Shown one piece after another: positions 1-9,877 of a stretch of DNA of 64,000 nt. Both the position numbers and the translations under genes were made by a program. The notes under the pieces are model-generated. The model was not told the origin of the DNA, did not search any database, and saw nothing but the letters and a program-made list of their open reading frames with translations. Source of the stretch: Clostridium sp. CF012 (GTDB lineage: Bacteria > Bacillota > Clostridia > Clostridiales > Clostridiaceae); NCBI RefSeq assembly GCF_018861755.1, contig NZ_JAHLEF010000006.1, positions 62,001 to 126,000 of the forward strand, in the 5' to 3' direction. The number at the start of each line of letters is the position of its first letter. Position 1 is the first letter of the stretch.

Positions 1-778
1 ATTTATTACGGTAATGCTTATTATAAAATATGAACATGGCTCTATGAAACTCATAAATAGTCTTATATCTTTTCCTTTTGCTGCTACCACCCTTATAGTG
101 GATTGTTACAGCTTCAGGATAATAAATAACCTTGTAACCTGCTTCCTTTATTCTAAAACACCAGTCCAGATCTTCTCCATACATAAAGAAGGTCTCATCC
201 AAAAGGCCTACCTTATTAATAACCTCTTTTCTCACCATCATAAATGCTCCTGTTAGTGCATCCACTTCATTTATTTCATCAATAGGGAGGTAGTTCAAAG
301 TGTATTCCCCAAATTTCTTACTAGTTGGAAATAACTTATGAAGATTCAAGATATAGTATAAAGAAGCTTCTGGAGTTGGAAATCCTCGTTTACAGGCATG
401 ATCAAGTTTTCCATTTGCAAGTAGTAGCTTACAACCAAGGGCACCAACTTTAATATTGCTATCCATATACTCCAAACATTTTTGTACACAGCTATTAAGA
501 ACTTTTGTATCAGAATTTAGAAGTAAGATGTACCGTCCAGAAGCTTCTTTAATACCTATATTATTTGCTTTTGGAAAACCTAGGTTGTCTTTATTTTCTA
601 TTAAGTTAGCTTGAGGGTATTGTGCATTAACCATTTCAATACTACCATCAGCGGAAGCATTATCAACGACAATAATTTCATATTTAATTAAACCCACTGT
701 ATCTATTACAGATTGTATAGTGTCCGCTAATAATTTTTTTGTATTATAATTAACTATAATTATTGATAAATCTATCAT
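1..778 (-). CDS. Family 2 glycosyltransferase (rhamnosyltransferase-like), 3' end cut by window edge
   Basis: Reading the minus strand from 778 gives an open frame that runs off the left edge (about 259 residues visible). It opens with the GT-A fold start LSIIIVNYNTKK, then VVDNASADGS, a DXD-like NSDTK near residue 97, and GEDLDWCFR near residue 207, typical of WbbL-like rhamnosyltransferases. It probably adds a sugar, plausibly rhamnose given the rfb genes downstream in the cluster, to a lipid-linked glycan on the cytoplasmic side. The ATG at 778 is preferred because AAGG lies 8 nt upstream. An in-frame ATG at 793 has AGG only one base away. It is the last visible gene of the minus-strand glycan cluster. 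The donor sugar is inference. Confidence 0.85.
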   Translation of the reverse strand, partial: MIDLSIIIVNYNTKKLLADTIQSVIDTVGLIKYEIIVVDNASADGSIEMVNAQYPQANLIENKDNLGFPKANNIGIKEASGRYILLLNSDTKVLNSCVQKCLEYMDSNIKVGALGCKLLLANGKLDHACKRGFPTPEASLYYILNLHKLFPTSKKFGEYTLNYLPIDEINEVDALTGAFMMVRKEVINKVGLLDETFFMYGEDLDWCFRIKEAGYKVIYYPEAVTIHYKGGSSKRKRYKTIYEFHRAMFIFYNKHYRNK

Positions 779-882
779 TTCTAAAACCTTCATTCCTAAA
801 TTTGTTTTAATTTTATTCATTATAAATGGCACAATGCATGACATACTTTTGTGGTGTGAGGCCTACCTAGACCTACTTGCTA

Positions 883-2331
883 TTATTTCAACTTCTCTTT
901 CAAACGATTTTTAATAGAATCAACAGCATCCAAATCTTCTTCAACTCTATAGCCTTTAAATTTGCGATTTAATGTAATGGATTTTATATTATAATATGAA
1001 CTTGTTACCTTGTTCACTGCATGCTGATTATCAATTTTAACATCGTAAATGTAAGTAGTGTGAAAAGGCATAATATCAAGTGGATCAACCAAAATATTAG
1101 TTATTCCTTTTGCTTTGTTTTCAAGAATTATTGTTTCTCTATGTTTTACTTCTTTTGAAAGTAAATAACCATTTCCAACTCCTATACCTACATCAACAAG
1201 AATAATATTTAATACTATGAAAGTAATAACAATAGCTATTTTACTTTCATTGAATTTTAATAAAGATGCTCTATATCCATCAAATAGAGAAATTAACGCA
1301 ATTGATATAAATACAATAAAGAAAAAACATGTTCTTGCTGAAACTGAGGATGGAAAAGCTATCATAGGTAAAACAGAAGTCACTCCTATGAATAACCAAA
1401 AATAAAATTTTTTATTTAAAATTCTAAATTTAAAAATACTATCTTCTACTTTTTTGTCACTTAATTTTAAAACAGTAATAATTAATAAAACAAATACTAT
1501 CCATATCCATAATTGCTGAACTGGTACAACAAAATAATAAATTAAGAAATATGCAAGTAAAGAGGCTATTTTATAAGGTAAGGAACTATGTTCAGCAAAA
1601 TCGAATCTTACAAAATTTCCTGGAGCGAGTATTAACACCATGCCTCCTATTATCAAGCCTACTAACCCCCAATATAGGTATTTGGGAACTTCCACTTTAT
1701 TCTTCTTTATATATATAAACCATAAAGATATAAATAAAAAAATAGCTGAAAATACTTGTTCTTGAGATGACCCACCCATAAATCCTAGGAGTAGCATTAA
1801 TATACTAAAAATTATATTGCTGTTAACGTTTTTATTTCTATACCAAAGTGTATATGGCAATATAAAAGAAATCCCTAAAAACATAGGTATAAGATATACC
1901 CCCGCACCTGTTCTCCAAAAAACAACTTCACCTAATCCAGGCGTACCAAACCAAATAATAGCAAACCCTAATATAAATACTAATCTATCTTCGGAGAAAA
2001 GTTTAGGGAATTTCCCCAGTGCGCAAGTAACAACAAAAACTATAAGTAATATAAACACTATTCCAAGAAAAAGACCAGCTAAAATGAAGTAATCATTATT
2101 AATACTATTCAAACCCAAAAATAATGAATCTGTAATTCTACCACTCCAATTTAAATATATGGATTTAAAAAATTCAACAAATCCTCTTGCTTTTATGTCT
2201 CCAATATTTGAATAATCATCTGCCATTATGGGTTGAAGCATACCAATTGCACCTGTACCAATTAGTACTAATGATAATAAAACATTAAAATATATGTCAA
2301 CATATTTTTTTATGTTTATTTTATTATTCAT
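883..2331 (-). CDS. Polytopic membrane protein, DUF6056-like, probable GT-C glycosyltransferase
   Basis: A 482-residue protein with about 11-12 hydrophobic helices. The first extracytoplasmic loop has ADDYSNIGD (residues 37-45) followed by NWSGR (61-65). An acidic pair in this loop is the usual catalytic position of GT-C enzymes that use polyprenyl-phosphate sugars. The pattern fits DUF6056 proteins, which commonly occur in polysaccharide loci. The C-terminal 80 residues are hydrophilic and presumably external. A strong GGAGG lies 9 nt before the ATG. It could act with the GtrA- and GtrB-like proteins encoded at 4997-6406 to add side-chain sugars outside the membrane. That partnership is inference; the membrane topology is directly visible. 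Confidence 0.75.
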   Translation of the reverse strand: MNNKINIKKYVDIYFNVLLSLVLIGTGAIGMLQPIMADDYSNIGDIKARGFVEFFKSIYLNWSGRITDSLFLGLNSINNDYFILAGLFLGIVFILLIVFVVTCALGKFPKLFSEDRLVFILGFAIIWFGTPGLGEVVFWRTGAGVYLIPMFLGISFILPYTLWYRNKNVNSNIIFSILMLLLGFMGGSSQEQVFSAIFLFISLWFIYIKKNKVEVPKYLYWGLVGLIIGGMVLILAPGNFVRFDFAEHSSLPYKIASLLAYFLIYYFVVPVQQLWIWIVFVLLIITVLKLSDKKVEDSIFKFRILNKKFYFWLFIGVTSVLPMIAFPSSVSARTCFFFIVFISIALISLFDGYRASLLKFNESKIAIVITFIVLNIILVDVGIGVGNGYLLSKEVKHRETIILENKAKGITNILVDPLDIMPFHTTYIYDVKIDNQHAVNKVTSSYYNIKSITLNRKFKGYRVEEDLDAVDSIKNRLKEKLK

Positions 2332-2552
2332 TGTTTTCTACCTCCTCTAATTACTTAAATGTCTATAGTTTATTTACCCACTCTTCTTCCTAATCCCTTA
2401 TTCCCAAATGACCAAGTTAATACATTCCGGTCCATTGTACACTTTTTCATATTAACTTGTATTTTTTAAATATGTATTTTTGTTCTTATAAATGTTTTTT
2501 TAGTATTTTAAAGTAGCTCATTATTGGAATTGTTGGATTACGTTGTTTTCTA

Positions 2553-3542
2553 TCATTTACCGATTTTTATCTTTGAAAAAATATATTTTAATGTATTACA
2601 TATCAGAAATATTTCAATTAGAAGATAATTTTTTAAGTTTTTGTTTTTATACTTCACCCTATCAATTGTATTTAAATTACTAAAAGCATCCTTACTACCC
2701 TTTAAAAACTCCTTATAAAAACCTTTTTTATAAAAAAATAGAACTTTGATAATCCACCCTATAAATAAAAAAGGAGAATTTATTAACATTTGATAAATAG
2801 GCATATTTTTTAAAAATACATATATATTGTTCCTTGCTGCAAGCCTTACCTTAAAGCTATTGTATTTGCTCCCACTGGTCGCACTACCGATATGATATAC
2901 TAAAGCCTCACTGCAATAAATATTCTTATAGCCTTGAATATTGGCTCTATAACTAATATCTACATCTTCCATATATGCAAAGAAATCTTCGTCAAAATAA
3001 CCTATCTCCTCAAACAACTTTTTCCGATAAATTGCAGCCCCAGCACAGCTGCTAAAAATTCTTTCTGATTTATTATATTTATTTAGAACAGCTCCATCTC
3101 CACGTTTATAAGCCCAGCCTAAAATAGTATATTCATCGCCTGCATCATCAATTTTATCTCTTTCTGAAAATCGTACCATCTTACTACAGCAAGAAAATAT
3201 TTTTTCATCTTGTTCGATACAGTTTACTAAATTTTCAAGCCAAACTTCCTCTACTTCTGTGTCATTATTTAATAAGACTACATATTCACAATTAGAAGCT
3301 TTAATCCCTTCGTTTACAGCTTTACTAAAACCGTAATTTTCTTTTAAGGATAAAAGTTTAATTTGAGGGTAATTTTCAGAAATAAATTCACAGCTTCCAT
3401 CTTGTGAATCGTTGTCCACAATTATAATTTCAACGTTTTGAAAACACTGTATAGCTAACGAATCCAGACAGCCTTTAATATATTTCAAGCCGTTATAGTT
3501 TGGAATTATTATTGATACCTTAATTAATTGATTTATTTTCAT
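2553..3542 (-). CDS. Family 2 glycosyltransferase
   Basis: A 329-residue cytoplasmic GT-A protein. Visible motifs are VSIIIPNYNG near residue 9, IIVDNDSQDGS near 40, the metal-binding-type LNNDTEVEE around 91-99, and MEDVDISYRA at 191-200, the usual acceptor-side acidic motif. The order and spacing match rhamnosyltransferase-type family 2 enzymes of O-antigen and S-layer glycan loci. A short hydrophobic or basic C-terminal tail (residues 255-329) may associate with the membrane. It is related to the partial glycosyltransferase at the left edge of the window. The sugar and linkage cannot be read from sequence. Confidence 0.88.
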   Translation of the reverse strand: MKINQLIKVSIIIPNYNGLKYIKGCLDSLAIQCFQNVEIIIVDNDSQDGSCEFISENYPQIKLLSLKENYGFSKAVNEGIKASNCEYVVLLNNDTEVEEVWLENLVNCIEQDEKIFSCCSKMVRFSERDKIDDAGDEYTILGWAYKRGDGAVLNKYNKSERIFSSCAGAAIYRKKLFEEIGYFDEDFFAYMEDVDISYRANIQGYKNIYCSEALVYHIGSATSGSKYNSFKVRLAARNNIYVFLKNMPIYQMLINSPFLFIGWIIKVLFFYKKGFYKEFLKGSKDAFSNLNTIDRVKYKNKNLKNYLLIEIFLICNTLKYIFSKIKIGK

Positions 3543-3715
3543 ATCTTTATTACATCTCTTTCATAAATTCATATTAAGATAACGGTCACTCTTCACATAA
3601 AAGTATAACCTCTCCTAAGTATTTTATTGCATTAAGACACCCTTTCCAGGAAATGAAACAACTGAGTTTTTTACTGACTAACCTAATATTGGGACGAAAA
3701 ACCTATAATTCACTT

Positions 3716-4840
3716 TTAATTATAGAAGTATTTATATATTTGATTTAATATTCTCTCACAAGCTTTTCCATCGCCATATGGATTTGTAGCCTGAGCCATT
3801 TTATTATATAATGCTTTGTTTGTTAGCAGTTCTTTTGTTTCATTATATATTTTATCAGTATCTACCCCTACAAGCTTTATTGTACCCGCTTGAACTGCCT
3901 CTGGTCTTTCTGTTTCTGTTCTTAATACCAGAACTGGTTTGCCTAGTGTTGGTGCTTCCTCTTGTATTCCTCCTGAATCTGTCATTATTAATTTTACTTT
4001 TGACATAAGATTTGCGAATTCCACGTACTCAAGTGGTTCTATTAAATGAATTCTTCCCGTGTATTCATCAAAATAATTATGTGCTAACTCTCTTATACTA
4101 GGATTTTTATGCATTGGGAATATAACTTCAATTTTTTCATTATCTTTCATTAATTTTATAATTGCTTTAAATATATTTTTCATTGGCTCTCCCCAATTTT
4201 CTCTTCTGTGTGTTGTAAGTAAAATTACATCTTTATTTTTGTATTTTATATCATTTAACATTTGTTGTTCAAATACTAATTTATCATCTATTACACTTAA
4301 AATAGCGTCTATTACAGTATTTCCTGTAACAAATATACTATCTATATTTACTCCTTCTCTTAAGAGATTGTTCAAATTTACTTCTGTTGGTGCAAAATTA
4401 AGAGTAGCTATACTTCCTGTAAGTTTTCTGTTTATTTCTTCTGGGAATGGTGAATATATATCATAGGTTCTAAGTCCAGCTTCAACATGCCCTACTGGAA
4501 TTTTTTTATAAAATGAAGCTAATGCAGAATTGAATGTTGTTGATGTATCTCCATGCACTAAAACAATATCTGGCTTACATTCTTCAAGTACATTAGTTAC
4601 TCCACTTAATACTTTAATTGAAACATCTACTAATGTTTGTCCATGTTTCATTATATCTAAATCGTAATTGGGATTAATATTAAATATCTTTAAAACCTCG
4701 TCTAGCATTTCTCTATGTTGTGCTGTATCACAAACCACTGAATCAAATCTATCATCTTCTACAAGTGCCTTAACTAATGGACACATTTTTATCCCCTCAG
4801 GCCTTGTACCAAAAATTGACAATACTTTTATACGTTTCAC
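3716..4840 (-). CDS. wecB: UDP-N-acetylglucosamine 2-epimerase (non-hydrolysing)
   Basis: Converts UDP-GlcNAc to UDP-ManNAc in the cytoplasm. The 374 residues are full length for the family. Motifs are FGTRPEGIKMCPLV at the N-terminus, VHGDTSTTF near residue 95, GHVEAGLRT, the FPEEINRKL allosteric/active-site stretch, TTHRRENWG near 210, and DSGGIQEEAPTLGKPVLVLR near 288-307, which contacts the nucleotide sugar. The start is GTG at 4840, supported by GGAGGG about 9 nt upstream. No UDP-ManNAc dehydrogenase (wecC) is seen here, so ManNAc may be used directly as a linkage sugar, or wecC may lie elsewhere. Confidence 0.95.
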   Translation of the reverse strand: MKRIKVLSIFGTRPEGIKMCPLVKALVEDDRFDSVVCDTAQHREMLDEVLKIFNINPNYDLDIMKHGQTLVDVSIKVLSGVTNVLEECKPDIVLVHGDTSTTFNSALASFYKKIPVGHVEAGLRTYDIYSPFPEEINRKLTGSIATLNFAPTEVNLNNLLREGVNIDSIFVTGNTVIDAILSVIDDKLVFEQQMLNDIKYKNKDVILLTTHRRENWGEPMKNIFKAIIKLMKDNEKIEVIFPMHKNPSIRELAHNYFDEYTGRIHLIEPLEYVEFANLMSKVKLIMTDSGGIQEEAPTLGKPVLVLRTETERPEAVQAGTIKLVGVDTDKIYNETKELLTNKALYNKMAQATNPYGDGKACERILNQIYKYFYN

Positions 4841-4996
4841 ACTAATTCACCCTCCGTACTTGCTTTTATTATCATAATTCTCTTATTTAATATACTTAAA
4901 TCCTCTTACTTTTCCAAATAATCTATTTCTTATTTTATTCTTTTAAGAGTATATTATGTATTGTCCATTAATCTATGTATTTTAATAATTTAGAAA

Positions 4997-5383
4997 TTAG
5001 GAATTGTTCTTGAAAACCCAAATTTTATTAAAAATAAAATTATATGGAACGGTAATACCCATAGTTAAAATAGGAGCAATAATTTTAGAAATTTCTAAAA
5101 CATCAACCCAAATATACATACATAAAATATTGATTAAAAAGCTAGAAGCATACACAATGTAATATTTAATTACTGATTTAGATGTCTTTTCTTTACTTTC
5201 TTTAAATACCCATTTTCTATTAAGGAAATAACCACAAATTGAGCTGGTAATATAACCCAGTGCATTTGCTACAATATAGTTAATATTAATGTAAACTAAT
5301 GTATAGTAAATAGCTAAAGATATTAAAGTATTACTTGCACCAACAAACCCAAATTTTATAAATTGCAATATTTCTTTATACAT
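4997..5383 (-). CDS. gtrA: GtrA family membrane protein (lipid-linked sugar flippase)
   Basis: A 128-residue protein with four predicted membrane helices and the PF04138 signature: FIKFGFVGASNTLISLAIYY at the N-terminus, GYFLNRKWVF in the centre and a repeat of that pattern, FNKIWVFKNNS, at the C-terminus. Family members are thought to flip undecaprenyl-phosphate-linked monosaccharides outward. It lies next to the DPM1/GtrB-type glycosyltransferase, the standard pairing in three-component glycan modification systems. AGAAGGAAG lies upstream of the ATG. Calling it a flippase rests on family knowledge. Confidence 0.88.
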   Translation of the reverse strand: MYKEILQFIKFGFVGASNTLISLAIYYTLVYININYIVANALGYITSSICGYFLNRKWVFKESKEKTSKSVIKYYIVYASSFLINILCMYIWVDVLEISKIIAPILTMGITVPYNFIFNKIWVFKNNS

Positions 5384-5455
5384 AATTACTTCCTTCTCTT
5401 AAGATAAACTATATTCATTTTATTTTTTAAAGTTAAATTACTTGTTATTGAATAT

Positions 5456-6406
5456 CTAGTCAGATAACTCATTTTTTTCATTAATTATCCCCTGTTTTTC
5501 ATCGATTATATATGGTGGTCTATTTCTAGTTGCATCGAATCCTCTCCATATATATTCGCCCAAGATACCAAGTGTTAGCATATTTGTTCCAAAAGCAATT
5601 AAAATTAGTATTGCAAGTGTTGCAAATCCTGGCACAGCTATTCCAAATATTAAACTTGATATCAATAAGTAAGTAGCATATATACTTGTACCTATAAAAA
5701 TAATTGCACCTACACCCGAAATAAATTTAATAGGGAAATATGAAAATCCCATCATCGAATCTATTACTAGCTTTATCTTCTTAGATAATGTCCAACGTGA
5801 CTTACCAATCTCCCTTGCTTTTCTTACATAATAAATTTTATCAGTCTTGAAACCAGCCCACAAAATTTGTAAGGTTATAGCAGAATTTTTTTCATCAAAT
5901 AAACGTAAAACTTCAATTACTTTTCTATCTATTAAAAAACAATCGAAACCACCTTTCGGCATAGTTTTAACTGCAAATCTTCTAATTAGCCAATAATATA
6001 TATTAGAAAACATTTTTTGAGAAAAGCCCTCTTCTCTATCAGATCGTACTGCTAAAACTACTTTATTCCCTTTTTTCCAACTTTCAAACATGTCAATAAT
6101 TAATTCTGATGGTTCTTGCAAATCAGCTGCTTTAATTACTGCACAATCCCCACTACAATTTAAATAGCCTGCCAATATAGCTGAATGTGATCCAAAGTTT
6201 CTAGATAGTTTAATTAATTTAATATTGTTATCTATTTTTGATAATTTCTTCATTTCTCCCCATGAATTATCTCCTGATCCATCATCAATCATTATAATTT
6301 CATATTCATCAACCTTACACAGTACTTGCTCTTTTAAATCTTCATATAAAGGCTTCAAATTAAGTTCATTGTAGTATACCGGTATTATTATAGATAATTT
6401 AGCCAT
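5456..6406 (-). CDS. GtrB/DPM1-like polyprenyl-phosphate glycosyltransferase
   Basis: A 316-residue family 2 enzyme with two C-terminal membrane helices (about 225-250 and 262-290). The catalytic domain shows LSIIIPVYYNELNL, IMIDDGSGDNSW and the nucleotide-binding KAADLQEPSE near residue 92, with QILWAGFKT and RKAREIGKSRW further on, as in GtrB and DPM1-type proteins. It should transfer a sugar from a nucleotide donor to undecaprenyl phosphate for flipping by the GtrA protein. Its start lies 3 nt after the end of the fdtA-like gene, so the two are probably translated together. Which sugar it handles is unknown; the adjacent 3-amino-sugar genes make that sugar one possibility. Confidence 0.88.
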   Translation of the reverse strand: MAKLSIIIPVYYNELNLKPLYEDLKEQVLCKVDEYEIIMIDDGSGDNSWGEMKKLSKIDNNIKLIKLSRNFGSHSAILAGYLNCSGDCAVIKAADLQEPSELIIDMFESWKKGNKVVLAVRSDREEGFSQKMFSNIYYWLIRRFAVKTMPKGGFDCFLIDRKVIEVLRLFDEKNSAITLQILWAGFKTDKIYYVRKAREIGKSRWTLSKKIKLVIDSMMGFSYFPIKFISGVGAIIFIGTSIYATYLLISSLIFGIAVPGFATLAILILIAFGTNMLTLGILGEYIWRGFDATRNRPPYIIDEKQGIINEKNELSD

Positions 6407-6408
6407 TT

Positions 6409-6813
6409 TTATTTACTTCCTTTTATGTATTCATCGAAATCTCTTATATATTCCGAGCTATCATACCCCTCACTTGCCAATACTAAAAGTATACTATCTT
6501 CAGAAAAATCATACATGTCTTTCCATAGCATTTTAGGAAGATATATTCCTGTATGAGGTTTATCTAATACGAATACTTCATCTTTTTTACCATCCCTTAT
6601 TCTTACTTTAGATGATCCACACACATTAATTAATACAAATTCACTTCTCCTATTTGCATGTTGACCACGAATAACTGTAGAATCAGAACCATAAATGTAA
6701 AATATTCTTTTAATATCAAAAGGAATATCTTTCATTCCCTCTACTACAACGAGCTTTCCCCTATAATCACCATTTTGTTTAAATTCTATCATCTTATGTC
6801 TATCTATTTGCAT
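6409..6813 (-). CDS. fdtA: dTDP-4-keto-6-deoxyglucose 3,4-ketoisomerase (FdtA/WxcM-like cupin)
   Basis: A 134-residue cupin of the FdtA/QdtA/WxcM family (PF05523). It converts dTDP-4-keto-6-deoxyglucose, the RfbB product, to a 3-keto sugar. Recognisable parts are IPFDIKRIFYIYG near residue 30, RGQHANRRSEF (49-59) with the conserved His, DKPHTGIYLPKMLWKDMYDF, and the C-terminal SEYIRDFDEYI. Whether it gives the galacto (FdtA) or gluco (QdtA) isomer cannot be told from sequence here. The start is supported by GGAG 8 nt upstream and overlaps the preceding acetyltransferase gene by 14 nt, implying translational coupling. Confidence 0.87.
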   Translation of the reverse strand: MQIDRHKMIEFKQNGDYRGKLVVVEGMKDIPFDIKRIFYIYGSDSTVIRGQHANRRSEFVLINVCGSSKVRIRDGKKDEVFVLDKPHTGIYLPKMLWKDMYDFSEDSILLVLASEGYDSSEYIRDFDEYIKGSK

Positions 6814-7309
6814 AATAATTCTCCTTTAAAATCCCATACCATTTTAAATTTTTAAATTGTCCTTGTATTTTAATGTGTTGTTTGAATTCACCTTCAAAAA
6901 TAAATCCACATTTTTTATATAATTTAATTGCATTAATATTATCTTCTAAAACATTAAGATAGACTCTATTCAAGTTTAAAGTTTCAAAAGCATATTTTAA
7001 TAATTGTTTAGTCGCGAATGTTCCTATACCTTTACCTTGTGCTTCATAATGTAAAGCAATAGCATATTCTCCTGTACCGGCATCAATATCAATATTTTTC
7101 AAACTAATTGTACCTTGATATATATCATTATCGTCAGCAATTGCAAAATGATAGTTATTATTATCTTCAACACAACTATTTATAAATTCCGTAACACTTT
7201 TTATTGTAACATTTTGAGAATCAAATCTAAAAAAACAATTTACTCTAGAATCTTTCATCCATTCTAACATTGGTATACTATCATTTCTTTTTAATGGACG
7301 CAATATCAT
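6800..7309 (-). CDS. GNAT N-acetyltransferase, probably acting on a dTDP-amino sugar
   Basis: A 169-residue GNAT (RimJ/RimL or PseH-like) protein. It has RPLKRNDSIPMLEWMKD at the N-terminus, GEYAIALHYEAQGKGIGTFA with the acetyl-CoA P-loop Q-G-K-G-I-G near residue 92, and NVLEDNINAIKLYKKCGF before the C-terminus. It lies directly between the ketoisomerase and aminotransferase genes with a 14-nt overlap on one side and no gap on the other. It most likely acetylates the 3-amino group of the dTDP sugar. The characterised FdtC and QdtC enzymes for this step are left-handed beta-helix transferases, so a GNAT here would be a non-orthologous replacement. Protein N-acetylation is the alternative. Confidence 0.82.
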   Translation of the reverse strand: MILRPLKRNDSIPMLEWMKDSRVNCFFRFDSQNVTIKSVTEFINSCVEDNNNYHFAIADDNDIYQGTISLKNIDIDAGTGEYAIALHYEAQGKGIGTFATKQLLKYAFETLNLNRVYLNVLEDNINAIKLYKKCGFIFEGEFKQHIKIQGQFKNLKWYGILKENYYANR

Positions 7310-8410
7310 TTATTTCGCCTCCCATGAATTAATTGCATCTATAACATAATTTAATTCTTCTTGTGTCATCCCATTATATAGTGGTAATGATAATACCTCA
7401 TCAGCATATCTTTCAGTTATAGGGAGACTTCCTTTTGGTATATTTAAGTATTTATATGCCTCTGCTAAATGTGGAGGTATCGGATAATGAATAATTGTAC
7501 CTATTTCTCTTTCATTTAAATAGTCAATCAATGCTTGTCTATTTTTTGCTTTTATAACAAATTGATGCCAAACAGTTGTAACACCATTGCAAATTTGCGG
7601 CAATACTATACTTTCATTTTTAAGTTCATTTAAATATCTATTGCAAATATTATGACGTTCTATAGTGACTTCATCTAGATGTGGTAATCTAACTCTTAAA
7701 AATCCTGCTTGTATTTCATCAAGTCTTGAATTAGTTCCTACAACCATATTATAATAACGTTCTTCACTACCATAATTTCTAAATATTTTAACTTTTTTAG
7801 CTAAACCATCATCATTAGTAGTTATCGCGCCACCATCCCCAAAAGCACCTAAATTTTTGGATGGATAAAAGCTAAAGCATCCTATATCACCAAATGTTCC
7901 ACATTGCTTACCATCTTCCATTGACCCATGTGATTGGGCACAGTCTTCAACTACAAATAAATTATGTTTTTTAGCAATTGCCATAATTTTAGACATTTCA
8001 GAGCATTGACCATATAAATGTACTACCAAAATAGCTTTTGTGTTTTTAGTAATTTTTTCTTCAATTTTATCAACATCAATATTTTTATAAATATTGGGTT
8101 CTACAAAGACTGGAATAGCACCATTAATCGTAATTCCCATAACACTTGCTATATATGTATTACCTTGAACAATAACCTCATCACCTTTACCTACCTCTAA
8201 TACTCTAAAAGCAATCCAAAGTGCATCAAGTCCATTTCCGAGACCGATACAATGTTTAGCTCCTGTATAAGTAGCAAATTCTTTTTCAAAAGAAGAAACC
8301 TCTTTTCCAAGAACATACCAACCAGAACGTAATACTTCAAGTGCCTTGTCTTCAAATTCTTTTTGATATTGTAAAAATCCTCTATCAAGTCTATTAGACA
8401 TTATTCTCAT
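7310..8410 (-). CDS. fdtB: DegT/DnrJ/EryC1/StrS sugar aminotransferase (FdtB-like)
   Basis: A 366-residue PLP-dependent enzyme that aminates the 3-keto group of dTDP-3-keto-6-deoxyhexose. The PLP lysine is Lys185 in [14 protein letters not shown]. The EDCAQSHG stretch (155-162) holds the cofactor-contacting Asp and Gln. GNGLDAL near residue 59 and RNYGSEERY are also family hallmarks. The ATG at 8410 has GGGG 7 nt upstream. Together with the ketoisomerase and GNAT genes it completes a path to dTDP-3-acetamido-3,6-dideoxyhexose (Fuc3NAc or Qui3NAc), starting from the RfbA/RfbB product encoded at the upstream end of the same cluster. Confidence 0.9.
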   Translation of the reverse strand: MRIMSNRLDRGFLQYQKEFEDKALEVLRSGWYVLGKEVSSFEKEFATYTGAKHCIGLGNGLDALWIAFRVLEVGKGDEVIVQGNTYIASVMGITINGAIPVFVEPNIYKNIDVDKIEEKITKNTKAILVVHLYGQCSEMSKIMAIAKKHNLFVVEDCAQSHGSMEDGKQCGTFGDIGCFSFYPSKNLGAFGDGGAITTNDDGLAKKVKIFRNYGSEERYYNMVVGTNSRLDEIQAGFLRVRLPHLDEVTIERHNICNRYLNELKNESIVLPQICNGVTTVWHQFVIKAKNRQALIDYLNEREIGTIIHYPIPPHLAEAYKYLNIPKGSLPITERYADEVLSLPLYNGMTQEELNYVIDAINSWEAK

Positions 8411-8522
8411 AAAATCACCCCTTTATTTCACTTTTAAATTATTAAATTTAACTTTTACTTTTATTTATTAATCTGATTCCCGACTAAAATACTAAAGTTA
8501 AATACAATTAAAGATATTTTAA

Positions 8523-9620
8523 CTAAGCACCTATATACTTTTTATTATAATAAACATTTTTTAGTTTATTGACTATCTTATTAAACAACCACACTCCCAA
8601 TACTGGTATAAATAATCCAGCTAATGTATTTAGAATCCACAAATTAATATTTGAGTATGGGAATTTAGCAATATTATATAGTTCCTTATGATAAAATAAT
8701 ACAGCTATTAAATTTATTAGTTTCATAGCTAAGAACTGTAGTACCATTATGTGAAATGATTCCCTGCCTAAACATGCAAAAATACATTTTAGCTTATTTG
8801 TCTTAAGTAGTATTTTACCAATATATAAATTAATATAAATTCCTGCAAAAGTCACTAAAGTAAATGCAATAGGATTACCGATTTGTCCTGCTGCAAAACT
8901 TATAACAAGACCATTTCTATAAAAATATACTATTACAAATACACCCATAATTGCCATTATCCAATTTAACTTAATCTTACTCCAATATGTTTTACACACA
9001 TATCCACACGATATAATAGGTATTGCAATTAACGATACATCAATTCTCCATACTAATTGGAGTTTTTTTGCTGATAATATCATACCAACTCCACCTATTA
9101 ACCAACACAATATATATATATATATTTCTCTTTTTGTTTGAGTATCGCTTAGTTTTATAGCTATATTCCTAATAAAACAAAATATTATCATTGCACAAAA
9201 TAAAGGAAATACAAACCAAGAAGCCCCCATTACTTCTTCTAGTTGATTACCTGTTAATATTAGTAATAATATATTATTTACAGTTTCATATAAACTGTAA
9301 ACTACCTTAGGATAAATCATAGGTTCACCTGTAATTGTACTGTAAATATTCATTCTTATAAAAATATTATGAAGTATTATAAATACAATTCCATATTTAA
9401 TAAGAGGCCACCATAAGTCCTTAACCTTTTTTATTATATAATCCACTAAATCATAAGAATATTTATCCTTATAGAAAAAACCTGCAACAAAAAAGAATAT
9501 TGCTAGGTGATAATAATTTAAAATTATACCATATTTAAATCCTGAATGTCCAAGTACGACAGCTATTATACCAAGACCCTTTATTATATCCCAATAAACA
9601 TCTCTCTTAATTTCCTCCAA
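8523..9620 (-). CDS. Acyltransferase family 3 membrane protein (sugar O-acetyltransferase-like)
   Basis: A 365-residue polytopic protein of the Acyl_transf_3 family (PF01757). It begins RDVYWDIIKGLGIIAVVLGH, carrying the family His in the first helix, followed by about ten membrane helices with FFVAGFFY after the second. Such proteins O-acetylate or otherwise acylate surface glycans using a cytoplasmic acyl donor. The start is TTG at 9620, with GAGG 7 nt upstream. The position inside the glycan cluster suggests decoration of the exported polymer. The acyl group and target residue are unknown. Confidence 0.85.
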   Translation of the reverse strand: MEEIKRDVYWDIIKGLGIIAVVLGHSGFKYGIILNYYHLAIFFFVAGFFYKDKYSYDLVDYIIKKVKDLWWPLIKYGIVFIILHNIFIRMNIYSTITGEPMIYPKVVYSLYETVNNILLLILTGNQLEEVMGASWFVFPLFCAMIIFCFIRNIAIKLSDTQTKREIYIYILCWLIGGVGMILSAKKLQLVWRIDVSLIAIPIISCGYVCKTYWSKIKLNWIMAIMGVFVIVYFYRNGLVISFAAGQIGNPIAFTLVTFAGIYINLYIGKILLKTNKLKCIFACLGRESFHIMVLQFLAMKLINLIAVLFYHKELYNIAKFPYSNINLWILNTLAGLFIPVLGVWLFNKIVNKLKNVYYNKKYIGA

Positions 9621-9877
9621 ATTAACACCTCATTTCATCCATTTTCTTAACATTAATTATATTTATTATTTTGTAGTTAAGTCATTACCTGCATTATAAG
9701 TAGGTTGTTTGATTATTATATTATCTATATCTTAATTATCTGATTTTAATACTACAATCCAACAGCCAAACCAATCTAATAGCCTTGTAAAACGTACAAA
9801 TTATTTCTTCCGGATTATTCAATATTTTCTTTAAACGTTTTTTTTACATCTATCCTTTAAAGCCACTCCTTATCAAA

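Noticed and set aside
14-256. Plus-strand 80-residue frame at the left edge
   Set aside because: It is antisense to a glycosyltransferase frame with clear motifs that runs off the window.
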